This document shows, in pieces, positions 21,856 through 34,138 of a stretch of 64,000 nt of DNA. The translations under genes and the position numbers were made by a program. A model generated the notes under the pieces. That model was not told where the DNA came from and did no database searches. It saw only the letters and a program-made list of their open reading frames with translations. Within the stretch, counting starts at the first letter, position 1. The number at the start of each line of letters is the position of its first letter. The DNA is from Congeria kusceri. Its lineage: Eukaryota; Mollusca; Bivalvia; Myida; Dreissenidae. Location: NCBI GenBank assembly GCA_027627225.1, contig CM051033.1:9803501-9867500 (forward strand), given 5' to 3'.

Positions 21856-22925
21856 TGAAAACCCTATTGAAAACATGTTTTTATATCTGCAAATTTAATT
21901 CAACTTCAAGGAAGGATGTTTGTGGCAATTGCGGCTTCCATGGTGCAAGTGTTGAAATCACACTACAGAAGAACTACTAATTTGTACAGTGTCACTGTGT
22001 GTTTAAATTGGGAAAAAAACAAGAACTATGCGCCCGCATGGGAAAAGGAAATAGGAAGTCATGTCAGAAGTGAACATTGTGAACTTAGAAGCTTTCGCTT
22101 TGGTTTTCAAATTGTTTTACATAAGGACAGAGTTTTTTTATTTCTTGGTTCTCGGACATTTTTGGAAAAGTGTCCGGTTGGAGGAGGGAACAAAAACAAA
22201 TAAAAAAAACAATACAGAATTGAGTAAATTAATGACTAGAATTTCACAAATGGAAATGAGCAGTGATATTAAAATCTTTATGCATTATTACTTACAAAAA
22301 TCGTATAACACATCATTAACTTAATCACTGCATGATGAACATGACATTAATGGCAATAATAGTAACATTAAAAGGCAGTCTTTATCATCTAAAAAAATAA
22401 AATATGCTAACACTTAAACACAGTACGTCAAATATCGCTGGGCAGTGACCATATTATATGTATAATAGCATGTTTAATAAAGTGAAAACTAATTTACACC
22501 AATGAAATTTGATATTTATAATATTGAATTTTGTTTATAAATGTGTCTTTAATACAATGATTCTAAGATCTTAATCACATTTTTTTTGCTTTTTGGAAAA
22601 AATTGGGTCGGCGGATCCGAGAACCAAAAAATAAAATAACTATCGCCTAAACTGCCTATTAAATATCAAGTCTGTCTTTGTTTTATTATTAGTTTTAATA
22701 AGTTATAAAAAATAAGTTATAGCCAATTACTAAAAAAGTTGTTAAAGTAGATGTAGATCCGTGCTCGCTGGGTCACGAAGGAAAAAAAAAATAACGAAAA
22801 AAAAAAGTTATGCCTACCTACCTACCATACTTTTTTCCAAGACGTAAGAGGAAACAAACAACTATTTTTTGGCCTTATGAAAACATTTTGTTTGTGCCAG
22901 GACCAGATTACTAGTAATTTTAAAA
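21856..22925. other. AT-rich intergenic DNA
   Basis: No supported gene. A short diverged inverted similarity exists between TTGGTTCTCGGACATTTTTG (about 22145) and a GATCCGAGAACCAAAAAA segment (about 22613). Confidence 0.4.
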
Positions 22926-22959
22926 AGAAAACACACACACGCACGCGCGCGCGCGCGCA

Positions 22960-23010
<51 letters not shown>
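22926..23010. repeat. CA/CG compound microsatellite
   Basis: (CA)n, then (CG)n with CGCA units, then (CA)n. The alternating purine-pyrimidine tract is able to adopt Z-DNA. Encoded Thr/His/Arg strings here are not genes. Confidence 0.95.
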
Positions 23011-23011
<1 letters not shown>

Positions 23012-23865
23012 CAATGGTTTCAATACCTGCATGTACACATATATAATAATTTGTACTAACGGTTTGCTTCATAAAATGAAACTAATTAGTTGCAATAAAT
23101 GCACCTTTTTATTAAACTCAGAAGAAACAGTTGGCCATATCTTTTTGGGAATGTACGGTGTTTTTACAGCACATACACGCCTTTATCAATACAGTACAAA
23201 ATCATCTGCACAAAACCAATTGTATCCGTTGTATTGGTGAGGCCAAAATTGAAAAATTTGCTACATGTATTTTCTTTTAAGAAATAAAAAGATAATTTAT
23301 GTTTTTGTGAATTAAAAAAAATAAAAAAACACACACACACTAGAACTCCTTGAGTCGGATTTGTCGCCTGACGGGGCATAACTCAAGTACGATACGAGAA
23401 ATTATGTCGAAAACCGATCTTAACCTTTCTTTTATGCCTACTAACACTTCCCTAAAATTTCATAATAATTGCACAAAAACTTCTCAAGTTATTGTGTGCA
23501 CAAAGAAAAGGAGACGCCGCCGACGCCGCGAAAGTAACCCCTCTATGTCGCCTTTTAAGGTGACCCAATAATTCCAAATTTTCTTGGTCTAGAAGAAGTC
23601 TGAATTTCTCCTTAGAAGTAAATTCTAGAAAACTTTCACAATTGAACCACGTTAAAAGATATAGCGTTGTTAAGGATTTTTTTTTTCGTAACAAAACATT
23701 GTAATTTGTTTGGTTTTCGATCTAACATGTCATGATCAGTACAAAAAGTTTTTTGTATGAAACAATATTTATTTGTGTCTGTATATAATTATATGTATTC
23801 ATGTGATTTGAGGAAATCACTTAACAAAACTGTTTTGTTGTATGCTGTATCAACTGTACATTTAT
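23011..23865. other. Intergenic DNA without supported genes
   Basis: The fragment around 23340-23700 resembles decayed bivalve tandem-repeat flank (GGGGCATAACTCAAGTAC). No open frame with a recognisable domain. Confidence 0.4.
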
Positions 23866-24342
23866 TGAAGGGACCACAGATTGACAAATCGACAATTTTC
23901 AACCAGTTTGTCACAGATTCCTAAAAGACAAGAAAATGGATACCAGTGAACAAAATAGCACTACTGACATAGAAATGTAGTGGAAATAACGTTTCGTTAA
24001 TGTGTTATCATAAGTTGACAGTGATGAAATACTGAAGCTTTTGTAACGCGAAACGAATGAATATTTGGAGTGATTCTGTTGTTTTCGTTGAAATAAACGA
24101 AAACACGCGAATCACTAATATAATTAAAAAAATTAACGGAGTTAAATTGAATCCGAATGACCCAGTGTTTAACACGCGGACTTTTGATCCGGAGGTCATA
24201 GGTCCGATCTCCGGTATTTACTTTTTGGATTCTTTCAATGTTGCAATATTTGAGGTCTTTAGTTCAGATGCTTTATGTTTTAAGTTTAAACTTTTAATGG
24301 TTTATTTTAAATAATACAAACATATGTGAACAAGTACTTTTT
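23866..24342. mobile_element. TTAA-type MITE carrying a tRNA-Lys-like segment (copy 1)
   Basis: The left end (GAAGGGACCACAGATTGACA) and right end (ATGTGAACAAGTACTTTTTA) match, in opposite orientation, the two ends of the element at 44789-45289, and the interiors align along their length (shared CGAATCACT and GTCTTTAGTTC segments). Internally, 24151-24215 resembles a tRNA: CCCAGTGTTTAACACG, anticodon arm GCGGACTTTTGATCCGG with loop CTTTTGA (TTT), then GGTCCGATCTCC as a degenerate box B. The terminal repeats are diverged, so this copy is older than the one at 63338. Confidence 0.7.
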
Positions 24343-24345
24343 AGA

Positions 24346-24515
24346 TATGTATGAGGCGTGTCTTGGGAAAATCGGGTGTAATGCATGTGAGTAAAGTGTC
24401 GTCCGGGACTAGCACAGGCTAATCCAGGACGAAAATTTCCGCTTTTATGTTATTTTTTGTTTCAATGAAGTCTATTCTAAACATAAATCCACTGAAGGCG
24501 GAAAGTGTCGTACGA
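24346..24515. mobile_element. Truncated foldback MITE, second copy
   Basis: Starts ATGAGGCGTGTCTTGGGAAA and follows the left arm and loop of the element at 17885-18160 through GAAGGCGGAAAGTGTCGTAC, where the right arm is lost. It directly abuts the preceding TTAA element. Confidence 0.75.
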
Positions 24516-25495
24516 ATAGTACGAATAGCTGAGGCTCTAAAAAGACGAGACGAGCTGGACGCCACCTGCTGACACGTAGTGGCTTATCAACACTACGGAC
24601 CCGCAGCCTCGAGAGAGTCCTGTGATTAAAGGGTCAAAACACTTGACGAAGAGCGGTTCTTGGCTGATGATGTCAGTAGTTCAAACTGTTCCAAGATTGT
24701 ATCTCACACACCTTTGGCTTGATTGTAACAATTATCTATATTGTTTTATGTATACAACGCCAAGTTACTATGTTTTTGTCTTCATATCTTGATAATATGA
24801 ATGTCACATTTTTGTAAAGATTTTTTTTTCTACATTACATTTTATTGCCTATTTATGATGTTAAACAGGATGTATGTAATATACAAAAATGTACCTGCAC
24901 ATATGAAAGTATACGCACCCTTCGTTACCCAGACAACGGCTAGGTTTATCAATGTGATGCCGACCTCAAGGTCGCGACGATCAAACCACAAAGGCATTTA
25001 TCTGACAGAATGACAGTCCTAGTCGATGTTATATGAACACACTAGATGGGGTCAAGCCATGTAGCTGTCACAACGCGCTGGGTCGTTTGTTTTCTGGAGA
25101 AAAAATGTGGGCAGTAACTGGAATAGATGATGAGAAAACAGTTGACAACTATTTTATAGGGCGTTGATAGAATATTCCGCCAAATAAGTTTTACATGTCT
25201 CGTTTTTATTTAATGATGCAATACTCACCTTCATTCATTGAATGACTCCGATTGTGTAATGATATGGTTGTTTTTAAGTGTTTTTTGTAGGTGTTTATGT
25301 TTTCATGTTATTGTCATTTTCATTGAAGTAATGTTTTTTCTGTAATTATTATGTAGTATATGGTGCTAGGTCTTGAAATCTTGTGAACAAGCAGGGATTT
25401 AGCTGATACTTGTAATTACTTCATTTCGTCGTGCCTCAGAAAGTTGCAATTTTGTTGCTCTGATAAATTAAATTGTGATTCAATTGAAATAATAT
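24516..25495. other. Intergenic DNA without supported genes
   Basis: AT-rich with short open frames only. A short frame near 24520-24575 reads RIAEALKRRDELDATC and a stop, but it has no splice context I would trust. Confidence 0.4.
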
Positions 25496-25890
25496 TATTA
25501 ACCAAATTTTTCGAAGAAAACTTTCGGTTATTAGACTGGGGTTTGTCGTTGGGCACGGGCGGGATGGCGGCGTCAACTTTTCGTTTCAGCTCTCTAACTC
25601 AAGAGCTATTGTAATGAAATTTCATTCATAGATACCTTATATAAAGACCTCGCTTGGGATTGCATATGGGCTGGGTGGGGTCAAGGTCAAGGTCACTGTT
25701 ACTAAAAATAGAAAAACGGTTTCCGCTCAATGACTTGAGAACTCATCGAGATATTTTAATGAGACTTCATACATAGATACAATAGATTGAGACCTCGCTT
25801 GGGATTGCATGTGGGTTAGGTGGGGTCAGGTTCAAGGTCACCGCTACTAAAAATAATAAAAAAATGTTTCCGCTCAGTAAATTTGGTTCG
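25496..25890 (+). repeat. Bivalve-type ~140-bp tandem repeat, short plus-strand copy
   Basis: Begins with AACCAAATTTTTCGAAGAAA...GGTTATTAGACTGG and then has about two units containing CCTCGCTTGGGATTGCAT, TGGGGTCAAGGTCAAGGTCA and GTTTCCGCTCAATGACTTGAG. The same terminal block occurs, inverted, at 30235-30285, so this is one family present in both orientations. Confidence 0.85.
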
Positions 25891-26120
25891 TGGAATTTCC
25901 ACGTTTCATGTCTTTTATTTTATGCTTTCCAGTGATTTATAGGAAATGATATGTGAAATAAAATGGGAAAATCACAGTCTGAAACAGTGAAAATGTGTAG
26001 GTTTTGGCTGCGCCACTCGTGAAAATACATATTTATGTGTTCATTTATGAATTGAAATCGATATTCAACCAAAACCAACAAATATCCTCTATTAATTACT
26101 ATTAAATTTGAATCGCAATG

Positions 26121-26447
26121 CTATGAGATAAATTTTTTATTTACAAGTGCGTGTATTTTGATTAATTCTGGGCTAAGTAAATGGTTCTGCACTCCTTCAA
26201 ACCGGTTTAAACTCTCAATGGTTTGCATTGACCGTTCCAAGGCGGTGACACCAGTTTTATTAATTTTTATGTTTTGTGTTCTGTTGTGCGTATTGTCCTG
26301 TAGTGTAAGCAATTGGTCACTTGCCTTAAATAAAAGACCAGCGGATGTCAATAAGGGTTTCTGTCCTGGTGATGTCTCGGGAGTTTCATTATTCTTATAT
26401 TTACTTATACGAGAGTAGTCCCAAAATAGCGTATAATTGACGTCTAG
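26121..26447 (-). CDS. Open segment, possible exon, unknown product
   Basis: An open stretch of 108 codons on the minus strand ends in a stop at 26121. It reads LFWDYSRISKYKNNETPETS and later TALERSMQTIESLNRFEGVQ. The composition is varied and protein-like, not low-complexity, unlike the surrounding shadows. There is no start codon that I would choose and no recognised domain; a helical region is likely at the C-terminus. It could be a terminal exon, a piece of an unknown element or chance. Confidence 0.3.
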   Translation of the reverse strand, partial: LDVNYTLFWDYSRISKYKNNETPETSPGQKPLLTSAGLLFKASDQLLTLQDNTHNRTQNIKINKTGVTALERSMQTIESLNRFEGVQNHLLSPELIKIHALVNKKFIS

Positions 26448-27365
26448 CTAATGCAATTACACAAGAATATTTAAAATTACGTTTGTTTTACTTACAGCGA
26501 TGGATCGAACAAATCATGTCGAAATATTATGGGTGTACCTTCAAAAAAAAATAACTAAGTTATATAAATTTGTAGAACATAATGTGCAGCAATCCGGCCC
26601 ACACAACGTCTTTACGACATAGGCTTATTAATTCTCAACATAATGTCAACGTTACTCAATACATTTGTTGTACTGCTTGATCCCATGCGTGAGTACATAA
26701 ACATACAAATAATTAATGAGTGTCCAACAGCAGTTCCGAAGGATGGCTTGCATAATTTTCAGTGTGTCCTCATGTATCCGTCCCATACATTACCATCCGA
26801 TTGACTTGATTGCTCAACATAATATGTATGTATTTTGTCATTTCGCTATCCGTCTGTCCAGTTGAAAACCTTTTTATTGTGTGCTTGAAACTTAATGCCA
26901 AACTGTCTTTTTATGTGTTTCTAGTGCCTTTATTTCCTTCATAGTTTTAAGGTGTCATTCCGCGCTCTATGCAGTATTGTATTACCAATCTGTGTTCCGG
27001 TGCAATTGTTTAATCCCAAAATTGCATACCAATGCTGAACCACAAGTTAAAAAAATTCAGCTATAGAAACTGTTGTAGTGACGTAATTACAACGAAACAT
27101 CGCTTGTCGACACACTAAAGTGGGGTTTTTAAAACAGAATGGTCTGTGGGAAGGACACACATTGCATTTAATGTTGGTCGTCATTACACCTATTAGAAAA
27201 TTAAACAGTGCGGGCCGCAGAGCTTTAAATAATATTTAGAATTAACATATTTTTAATAGAACTATATGGTTAATGGGACACAAATTCATCCTACATAATT
27301 ATGTAAATCCAGATCCACCATCATGCAAAATAAGCTTAACATCGAGGAGTCAGAATTTTCTATTC
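26448..27365. other. Intergenic DNA without supported features
   Basis: No coding, RNA or repeat structure that I can support. Confidence 0.4.
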
Positions 27366-28760
27366 AAGAAATTACTCGGCAATTCTACCCGGAGTTAACC
27401 GATTGGTAGCTGTTACCCGCCAAGTAATTACGCGGATTCACTCCTTGTGCGTGTACAACTACGAGCTAATGCCGAGTGCTGCGGAGTTAAAGCTGTTACC
27501 CGCCAAGTAATTACGCAGACCCAGTCTTTGTGCATGAACAACTGCCAGCTAATGTCGAGCGGTAGCTGATACCAGCCAACATATTACGCAGACCCACTCC
27601 TTGTGCGTGTACAACTGCTGGCTGATGCCGAGTGCCGCAGAGATTAAGCTGATGATCACCAAGACATTACGCGGATAAACTCCTTGTTCATGAACAACTG
27701 GTAGCAAGTGACGAGTTACACAGGGTTTAAGCAGATTACCGCCAAGAAATGATGCAGACCCACTCTTTGTGCGTGTATAACTGCTAGCAAATGGGGAGTG
27801 CTGCGGAGTGAAAGATGATACCCGCCAACAAATTACGCGAACCCACTCCGAGTGCGTGAACAACTGCTAGCAAATGCCAAGTGCCGCGGAGTTAAAGCAT
27901 ATACCCGCCAAGTAATTACGCGGACCCAATCCTTGTGCGTGAACAGCTGCTACAAGGAGCTAAAGCCGATACCCGCCAAGAAATTACGCGGACCCAGTAT
28001 GAGTTAAAGCTGATACACGCCAAGTTGTTACGCGGACCCACTCCTTGTGCGTGAACAACTGCTAGCTATTGCCGAGTTACAAGGAGTCAAAGCTTATACC
28101 CGCCAAGAAATTACGCGGACCCAGTCCTTGTGCATGAACAACTGCTAGCTAATGCCGATTTACAAAGAGTTAAAGCTGATACCCGCCAAAAAATTACGCG
28201 GACCTACGCCTTATGGGTGAACAACTGCTAGCAAATGCCGAGTTAAGCGGAGTTAAAACTGATACCCGCTAAGAAAGTACGCGGATTCACTCCTTGTGCG
28301 TAAAACAATTGCTAGCAAATGCTGAGTTACGCGGAGTTTAGGCTAATATGCGCCAAGAAATTACGCGGACTCACTCCTTGTGCGTGAACTGCTGCTAGCA
28401 AATGCCGAGTGCCGCGGAGTTCAAGCTAATACCCCAAGAAATTACGCGGACCCACTTCTTGTGCATGTACAACTGCTAGCAAATGCCAAGTGCCGCGAAG
28501 TTAACTCTGATATCCGACAAGAAATAACGCGGACTCACTCCTCGTGCGTGTACTAATGCTAGCAAATGCCGAGTTACAAGGAGTTAAAGCTGATAACCGC
28601 CAAGAAATTACGCGGACCCAATCCTCGTGCGTGTACAACTGCTTGCAAATGCCGAGTGCCACGGAGTAAAAGCTGATACCCGCCAAGAAATTACGCGGAC
28701 CCACTCCACGTGCGTTTACAACGGCTAGCTTATGCCGAGTTACGCCGAGTTATTACTCCG
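27366..28760. repeat. ~84-bp tandem array, about 16 units
   Basis: Units share GCCAAGAAATTACGCGGACC, CTCCTTGTGCGTG, AACTGCTAGC and TGCCGAGT, with spacing of 74-85 bases. Units are diverged and sometimes truncated (for example around 27960-28030), which suggests an old array. It ends in a GC-rich stretch (28740-28840). Short open frames inside are products of the repeat. Confidence 0.88.
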
Positions 28761-29290
28761 CAATATTTCGCGCAGTACACATGTCCACTCCGCCTCGACT
28801 CGCCCGGGACTCGTGCGCCCAAACATCGCATATCGCGTTTTGTTTTTGGCGTGAGCTGTACTTCAGGTTGGCATTGGTTAAGATGGTTTTAATACTTATA
28901 TTTGTACTTCGATGATATATATTTCTTTCATCCTGTTAACAAATACAAAAACAGTTTAGAGAATGTAGACTTAACATATATTTAAACAATTGGACTTTTT
29001 AATGTATATAAAGGAATATGTATATTGATGCAAAATGAGGTCAAATATCATTTTTAAAATATGAATTGTGCCAGAAATAATAAAAGCAGGAATTTCATAG
29101 ACATTGAATTTATCTGCAGTGTATATTGTACAATAGCTGATTTACACTCTACACCATTAAACCGACAAAGTAAAGTTTGTAATGATACTATATTTAAACG
29201 ATGTTATAATGTGCGCGACCCATCTGAAATCAGTGTGTATATACAGACCAAGGAACAATAGTGAGCACATCAACTTTACACTATAAAACA
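28761..29290. other. Spacer between arrays
   Basis: GC-rich until about 28850, then AT-rich. No supported gene. Confidence 0.4.
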
Positions 29291-30285
29291 AGAAACGTGG
29301 ACATTCCACGAAAACCAATTTTTTCCAACGAAATGCATTAACGTCAGCACAAAAAAACATTTTTTAGCAATGGTGACCTTGACCTTGACCCCACCAACCC
29401 AATACGAAATCCCAAGCGAGGTCTAGATATAAGGTATCTACATATGAAGTTTTTCATTAAAATATCTCAATGTATTCTCAAGCTATTTAGCGGAAACTGT
29501 CTATTTTTTAGTAATGGTAACCTTGACCTTGACCCCACCCACCCATATGCAATCCCAAGCGAGGTCTAGATATAATATATCTATATATTAAGTTTAAATC
29601 TCAATGTGTTCTGAAGCTATTGAGTGGATTTTTTTTAATTTTTAGTAACGGTGACCTCGAGCTTGACCCAACCCACTCTATACGCAATCTCAAACGAGGT
29701 CTCAATATAAGGTATCTATGTATAAAGTTTAATTAAAATATCTCAAGTTATTTAGCGGAAACCGATTTTCTATTTTTAGTAACAGTGACCTTACACTTTG
29801 ACCCCAACCACCCCATATGCAATCCCAAGCGAGGGCTCGATATAAGGTATTTATGTATCAAGTTTCGTAACAATATCTCAATGTGTTATCTAGTTATTGA
29901 GCGGAAACCATTTTTCTATTTTTAATAACAGTGAACTTGACCTTGACCCGACCTACTCCATATGCAATCACAAGCAAGGTCTCAATATAAGGTAATTATG
30001 TATTAAAATTCAATAAAATTATCTCAAAGCGTTCTCGTGTTATAAGGCGGAAACCGTTTTTCTATTTTTAGTAACAGTGACATTGACCTTGACCTTACCC
30101 ACTCCATATGAAAATCCCACGTGAGGTCTTGCTCTAAGTTATCAATGTTTTATTTTTATATTACAATAGCTCAATCCGTTCTCGAGTTAGAGAGCGGAAA
30201 CGAAAAGTGCTACGAAGCCCAACAACATGCGCCAATCTAATAACCGAAATGTTTCTTCGAAAGATTTGGTTAAAAAAAGAAACAA
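29290..30285 (-). repeat. ~140-bp tandem repeat array, inverted copy
   Basis: About six units with GTGACCTTGACCTTGACCCC at about 29377, 29520, 29650, 29786, 29932 and 30076. The same family as 25496-25890 but in reverse orientation, closing with the reverse complement of that copy's terminal block (ACCGAAATGTTTCTTCGAAA). With the copy at 25496 it forms a widely spaced inverted pair about 3.4 kb apart. Confidence 0.88.
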
Positions 30286-30403
30286 ACCGGTTGAGACATT
30301 GGTAAATAGACACCTATATAACTACTTCAACTTACTTTGTATGTGCACTAACTTCATCGTGTTTGTTTTCAAAAAAGGTTGTTAGCTATGCACATTTTGT
30401 TTA

Positions 30404-30439
30404 GGAGTGTGTGCGTGTTTATGTGTGTGTGCGTGTGTT

Positions 30440-30473
<34 letters not shown>

Positions 30474-30597
30474 CGTGTTTATGTGTGTGTGTGTGTTTAT
30501 GTGTGTGTGTGTGTGTGTGTGTGTTTATGTGTGTGTGCGTGTTTATGTGTGTGTGTGTGTGTTTATGTGTGTGTGTGTTTATGTGTGTGTGTGTTTA

Positions 30598-30628
<31 letters not shown>

Positions 30629-31191
30629 TTATGTGTGTGTGTGTTTATGTGTGTGTTTGTGTGTTTCTGTGTGTGTGTGTGTTTATGTGTGTGTGTGTTT
30701 ATGTGTGTGTGTGTTTATGTGTGTGTGTGTTCATGTGTGTGTGTGTGTGTGTGTGTGTTTGTGTGTTTATGTGTGTGTGTTTATGTGTGTGTGTGTGTTT
30801 ATGTGTGTGTGTTTATGTTTGTGTGTACGTGTTTATGTGTGTGTGCATGTGTGTGTGTTTATGTGTGTGTGTGTGTGTGTGTTTATGTGTGTGTGTGTGT
30901 GTTTTTATGTGTGTGTGTTTATGTGTGTGTGTGCGTGTTTATGTGTGTGTTTGTTTTTATGTGTGTGTGTGTGTGTGTGAGCTTACGCGTGTGTGTGTGT
31001 GTGTTTATGCGTGTGTGTGTGTGTTTATGTGTGTGTGCGTGTTTATGTGTGTGTGTGTGTGTTTATGTGTGTGTGTGTGTTTATGTGTGTGTGTGTTTAT
31101 GTGTGTGTTTGTGTGTTTATGTGTGTGTGTGTTTATGTGTGTGTTTGTGTGTTTATGTGTGTGTGTGTGTGTGTTTATGTGTGTCTGTGTT

Positions 31192-31227
<36 letters not shown>

Positions 31228-31492
31228 ATTATGTGTGTGTGTGTGTTTATGTGTGTGTGTATGTGTGTGTGTTTATGTGTGTGTGTGTGTGTGTGCTTAT
31301 GTGTGTGTGTGTGTGTGTTTATGTGTATGTGTTTATGTGTGTGTGCGTGTTTATGTGTGTGTGTGTTTTTATGTGTGTGTGTGTGTGTGTTTACGCGTGT
31401 GTGTGTGTGTGGTTGTGTTTATGTGTGTGTGTGTGAGTTTATGTGAGTGTGTGTGTGTGTGTGTGTGTTTATGTGTGTGTGTGTGTGTTTTT
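30404..31492. repeat. 1.1-kb TG-rich minisatellite
   Basis: (TG)n runs broken by TTTATG, giving a higher-order GTGTTTATGTGTGTGTG pattern with variable length. All three plus-strand frames stay open and encode Cys/Val/Met strings. These are artefacts of the repeat, not proteins. Confidence 0.97.
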
Positions 31493-33673
31493 CCATTTAA
31501 TAATTTTCCCAATACCATTTCGTAGCGTTTGCCATAAACTGCGCTAAACAATTTAAAAAAAGTTTAATTTTATGTCTAGATGTATGCGGGTAATAGTATT
31601 GAGGATGAAGAAAATTATGCATTTCAAAATACCTTATACAAATATTACAATCGGTGAAATAAACATTGGTTAATTGTAGTACAACAAATGAACCGTGAAA
31701 TAGTCGGCTTCATCCATTACATTGGTTACTGAAACGATAAAAAGCGACAGGTTGATAATTCCTCGACTTTTGTTATTTGGATTGGGATACATGAACTTAT
31801 TAGCTGAAAATGGCGCTGGAGACATCGACGCTTTTGCGTTCTTTTAGACAAAGTAAGCATATAATATGTTATTTCCGAAATAATTTTCGGTTTATTGTTG
31901 TTTATCGGTCATAAAACAACGAGTTGGTGTTCTGATGCGTATGAATTAAACCACGAGGGCGTTAGCAGATAACAATATTATGCAATTTTATAAATGAAAA
32001 CTAAAATGTAACTATGCTCCGCATAGAATCGGACTACTGTTTGCGTTGTTTATAGAGTAGTTTAACAACGATAGTTGTGTTCTTTGTTTATAGAACAATT
32101 AGCGAGTATCATATTAGAACATACTTTTTGTACGCCTACCATCATAATGTTGTCATGGGTACACATGTTCTGATCATTAAAGCGATATTAAACTAACAGT
32201 ATATCTTTACTCATATAATGTACTCTTGTTCATTGGCATTTGTTATTTACAATTATTATTAACAAAATTAACACAAAACAGATGTTTGTCAATTTGAATT
32301 TCACATAAAGTTTGTATAATTCATTATTTATTAACAATTGAACCCTGAGATCGAATGAAATTTTCTGTAAGCGCATATTATCATCTTTCTTGTTTATTAT
32401 TTCTTGCAATAACCAATGCCACACAATGTTAGAAAATCTAAAGGAACATGCGTAAGATCGATACCGACACAATTTTTTTAAGAACGTCTTTTAAAAAAAC
32501 TAGACGACTTAGAGGAAAGAAAACATATGTAGGCAATAATTATTTACTAAAGGGACTGAACTGAAGATGGTCTAATCGTAAAAACGAACGAAAATTGCCC
32601 CAAAATACACGATTTTCTTACATACTCGTATACACCACATTAAAAAATTAGACACTTGTGTTTTTATTTGACTGAAAAAAAACACTCAACGATTTTATGT
32701 TGTTTTTCTCCTTTATATCGTTCTAAAATCTATAGCGTCTGCAGACGCTATAACCCATCGAGTAATTTGAAAATAGCGCCGTATAGATTTAGGATAATCA
32801 CGTGGCAGTTTAATTTGTCGAGTCGCGCATGCGCCCACTGGAATGCGCCTACTGGTGCTTGTATTGGGTAAAGCCGCGGTATTTTTAAATCGGAAATACC
32901 GGGTTCAAGGGAAGTGCGAGCTTATTCAACTTATATTTTTCAACGAAATATACATTTTAGTACAGTATTTGATCGTGTTCTTTACAAATAATGATGTTTA
33001 CCCATGTTTTTACCGTTTAGTCATGACTACTAAAAACACAAATATGTATGCCCATCTGGAGTTTAGTATCTTTAAATGCTCATAGATCCATTGAAACAGT
33101 GAATATATTTTTGATAATGCAATAGGATTTGTAAATCAATATAGTTCAGTTATTAATGGCAGAATAAAAGACCACAAGGTATATTTCTTGAAATTCGCCA
33201 ATAACTTAGATTGTGCACAAATGAATATTAAATGTACATATTTTAACTTCTGAGCATATATCTCGACCCGAAAGCATGTAATGTTAATAGTACTTTTGGA
33301 AGGCGCATTAAAGAATCAAGATCATTATATGTTCGATTTGACTTTATGCCGCTATTACTGTCTTTAAACGTACTTTACAAAGAGTAATGATCATGCAATA
33401 AATGTAAGATAGGAACTCATCCGACCGTATGTGTCGATGAATATTTCACTTTAAATGTAGTCCAACACGATGTACTACACATTTCTCTACTTGTGTGAAT
33501 CGTTCGTTCAAATCGCCAATTATTTTGACGGCCTTGTTTCTAAATATATTATATAATACTATTTTATTGTGATATTTATAAACTTATTTTCGAGTTTGAG
33601 TCATTCATCTGTAAATAAACAGCGATTTTGAGTCCTGATGCACGAGGGCGTTTACAGATAAACAACGATATAG
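31493..33673. other. AT-rich intergenic DNA with one short perfect palindrome
   Basis: No supported gene or mobile element. A perfect 22-bp palindrome lies at 32731-32752. Confidence 0.45.
32731..32752. repeat. Perfect 22-bp palindrome
   Basis: The half-site TATAGCGTCTG is followed at once by its exact reverse complement, centred on CTGCAG. It could be a dimer binding site or the relic of a foldback element. No neighbour explains it. Confidence 0.8.
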
Positions 33674-33815
33674 AGAATACTAGGTTAGTGTTGAATATAG
33701 AGAAGTTTATCTTGCGAGGCTTAGAACGCCGGAAGCGCGAGCCTTGGCGAGCGCTTCCGGCGTTCGAGCCGAGCAAGATAAACTTCTCTATATTCAACAC
33801 TAATCCTAGTATTCT
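33674..33815. mobile_element. 142-bp near-perfect hairpin (foldback element)
   Basis: Arms of about 65 bases (AGAATACTAGGTTAGTGTTG...GAACGCCGGAAGCGC and its complement) flank a 12-base centre near 33739-33750. There are about half a dozen mismatches. The compact form fits a foldback MITE or a two-armed transposon end. No coding content. Confidence 0.88.
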
Positions 33816-34138
33816 ATTTATCCCATCATGTTTTCTTCAAATAATAATAAAAAATACCAGTCAACAAAAAATCGTATCGACTATTTTAGTAGATTGTAAC
33901 CAAAACGAATTTATGTTGGATACATGTATAAACTGTTAACAATAAGTAGTTCCCACGTTCTCGAAGAAAAAGAAACCAAAAAATAGCTGCTAACAAATTG
34001 TATTGTTGATGGTTACTTTATAACACTAGAAACATTACCAAATGCAATGAAAATGAAATTTAAAGTAAACAACAAAACTCATTTTACACTGCGGAATAAT
34101 GTGTCAATGATATATAAATAGATCAATACACAACTTAC

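Noticed and set aside
24516..24580. Short exon-like frame RIAEALKRRDELDATC
   Set aside because: Too short, it directly abuts a truncated MITE, and there is no reliable splice site.
30379..31525. Long open frames encoding Cys/Val/Met-rich proteins
   Set aside because: All plus-strand frames are open at once because the DNA is a TG-rich minisatellite. No start context, no domain, no codon bias.
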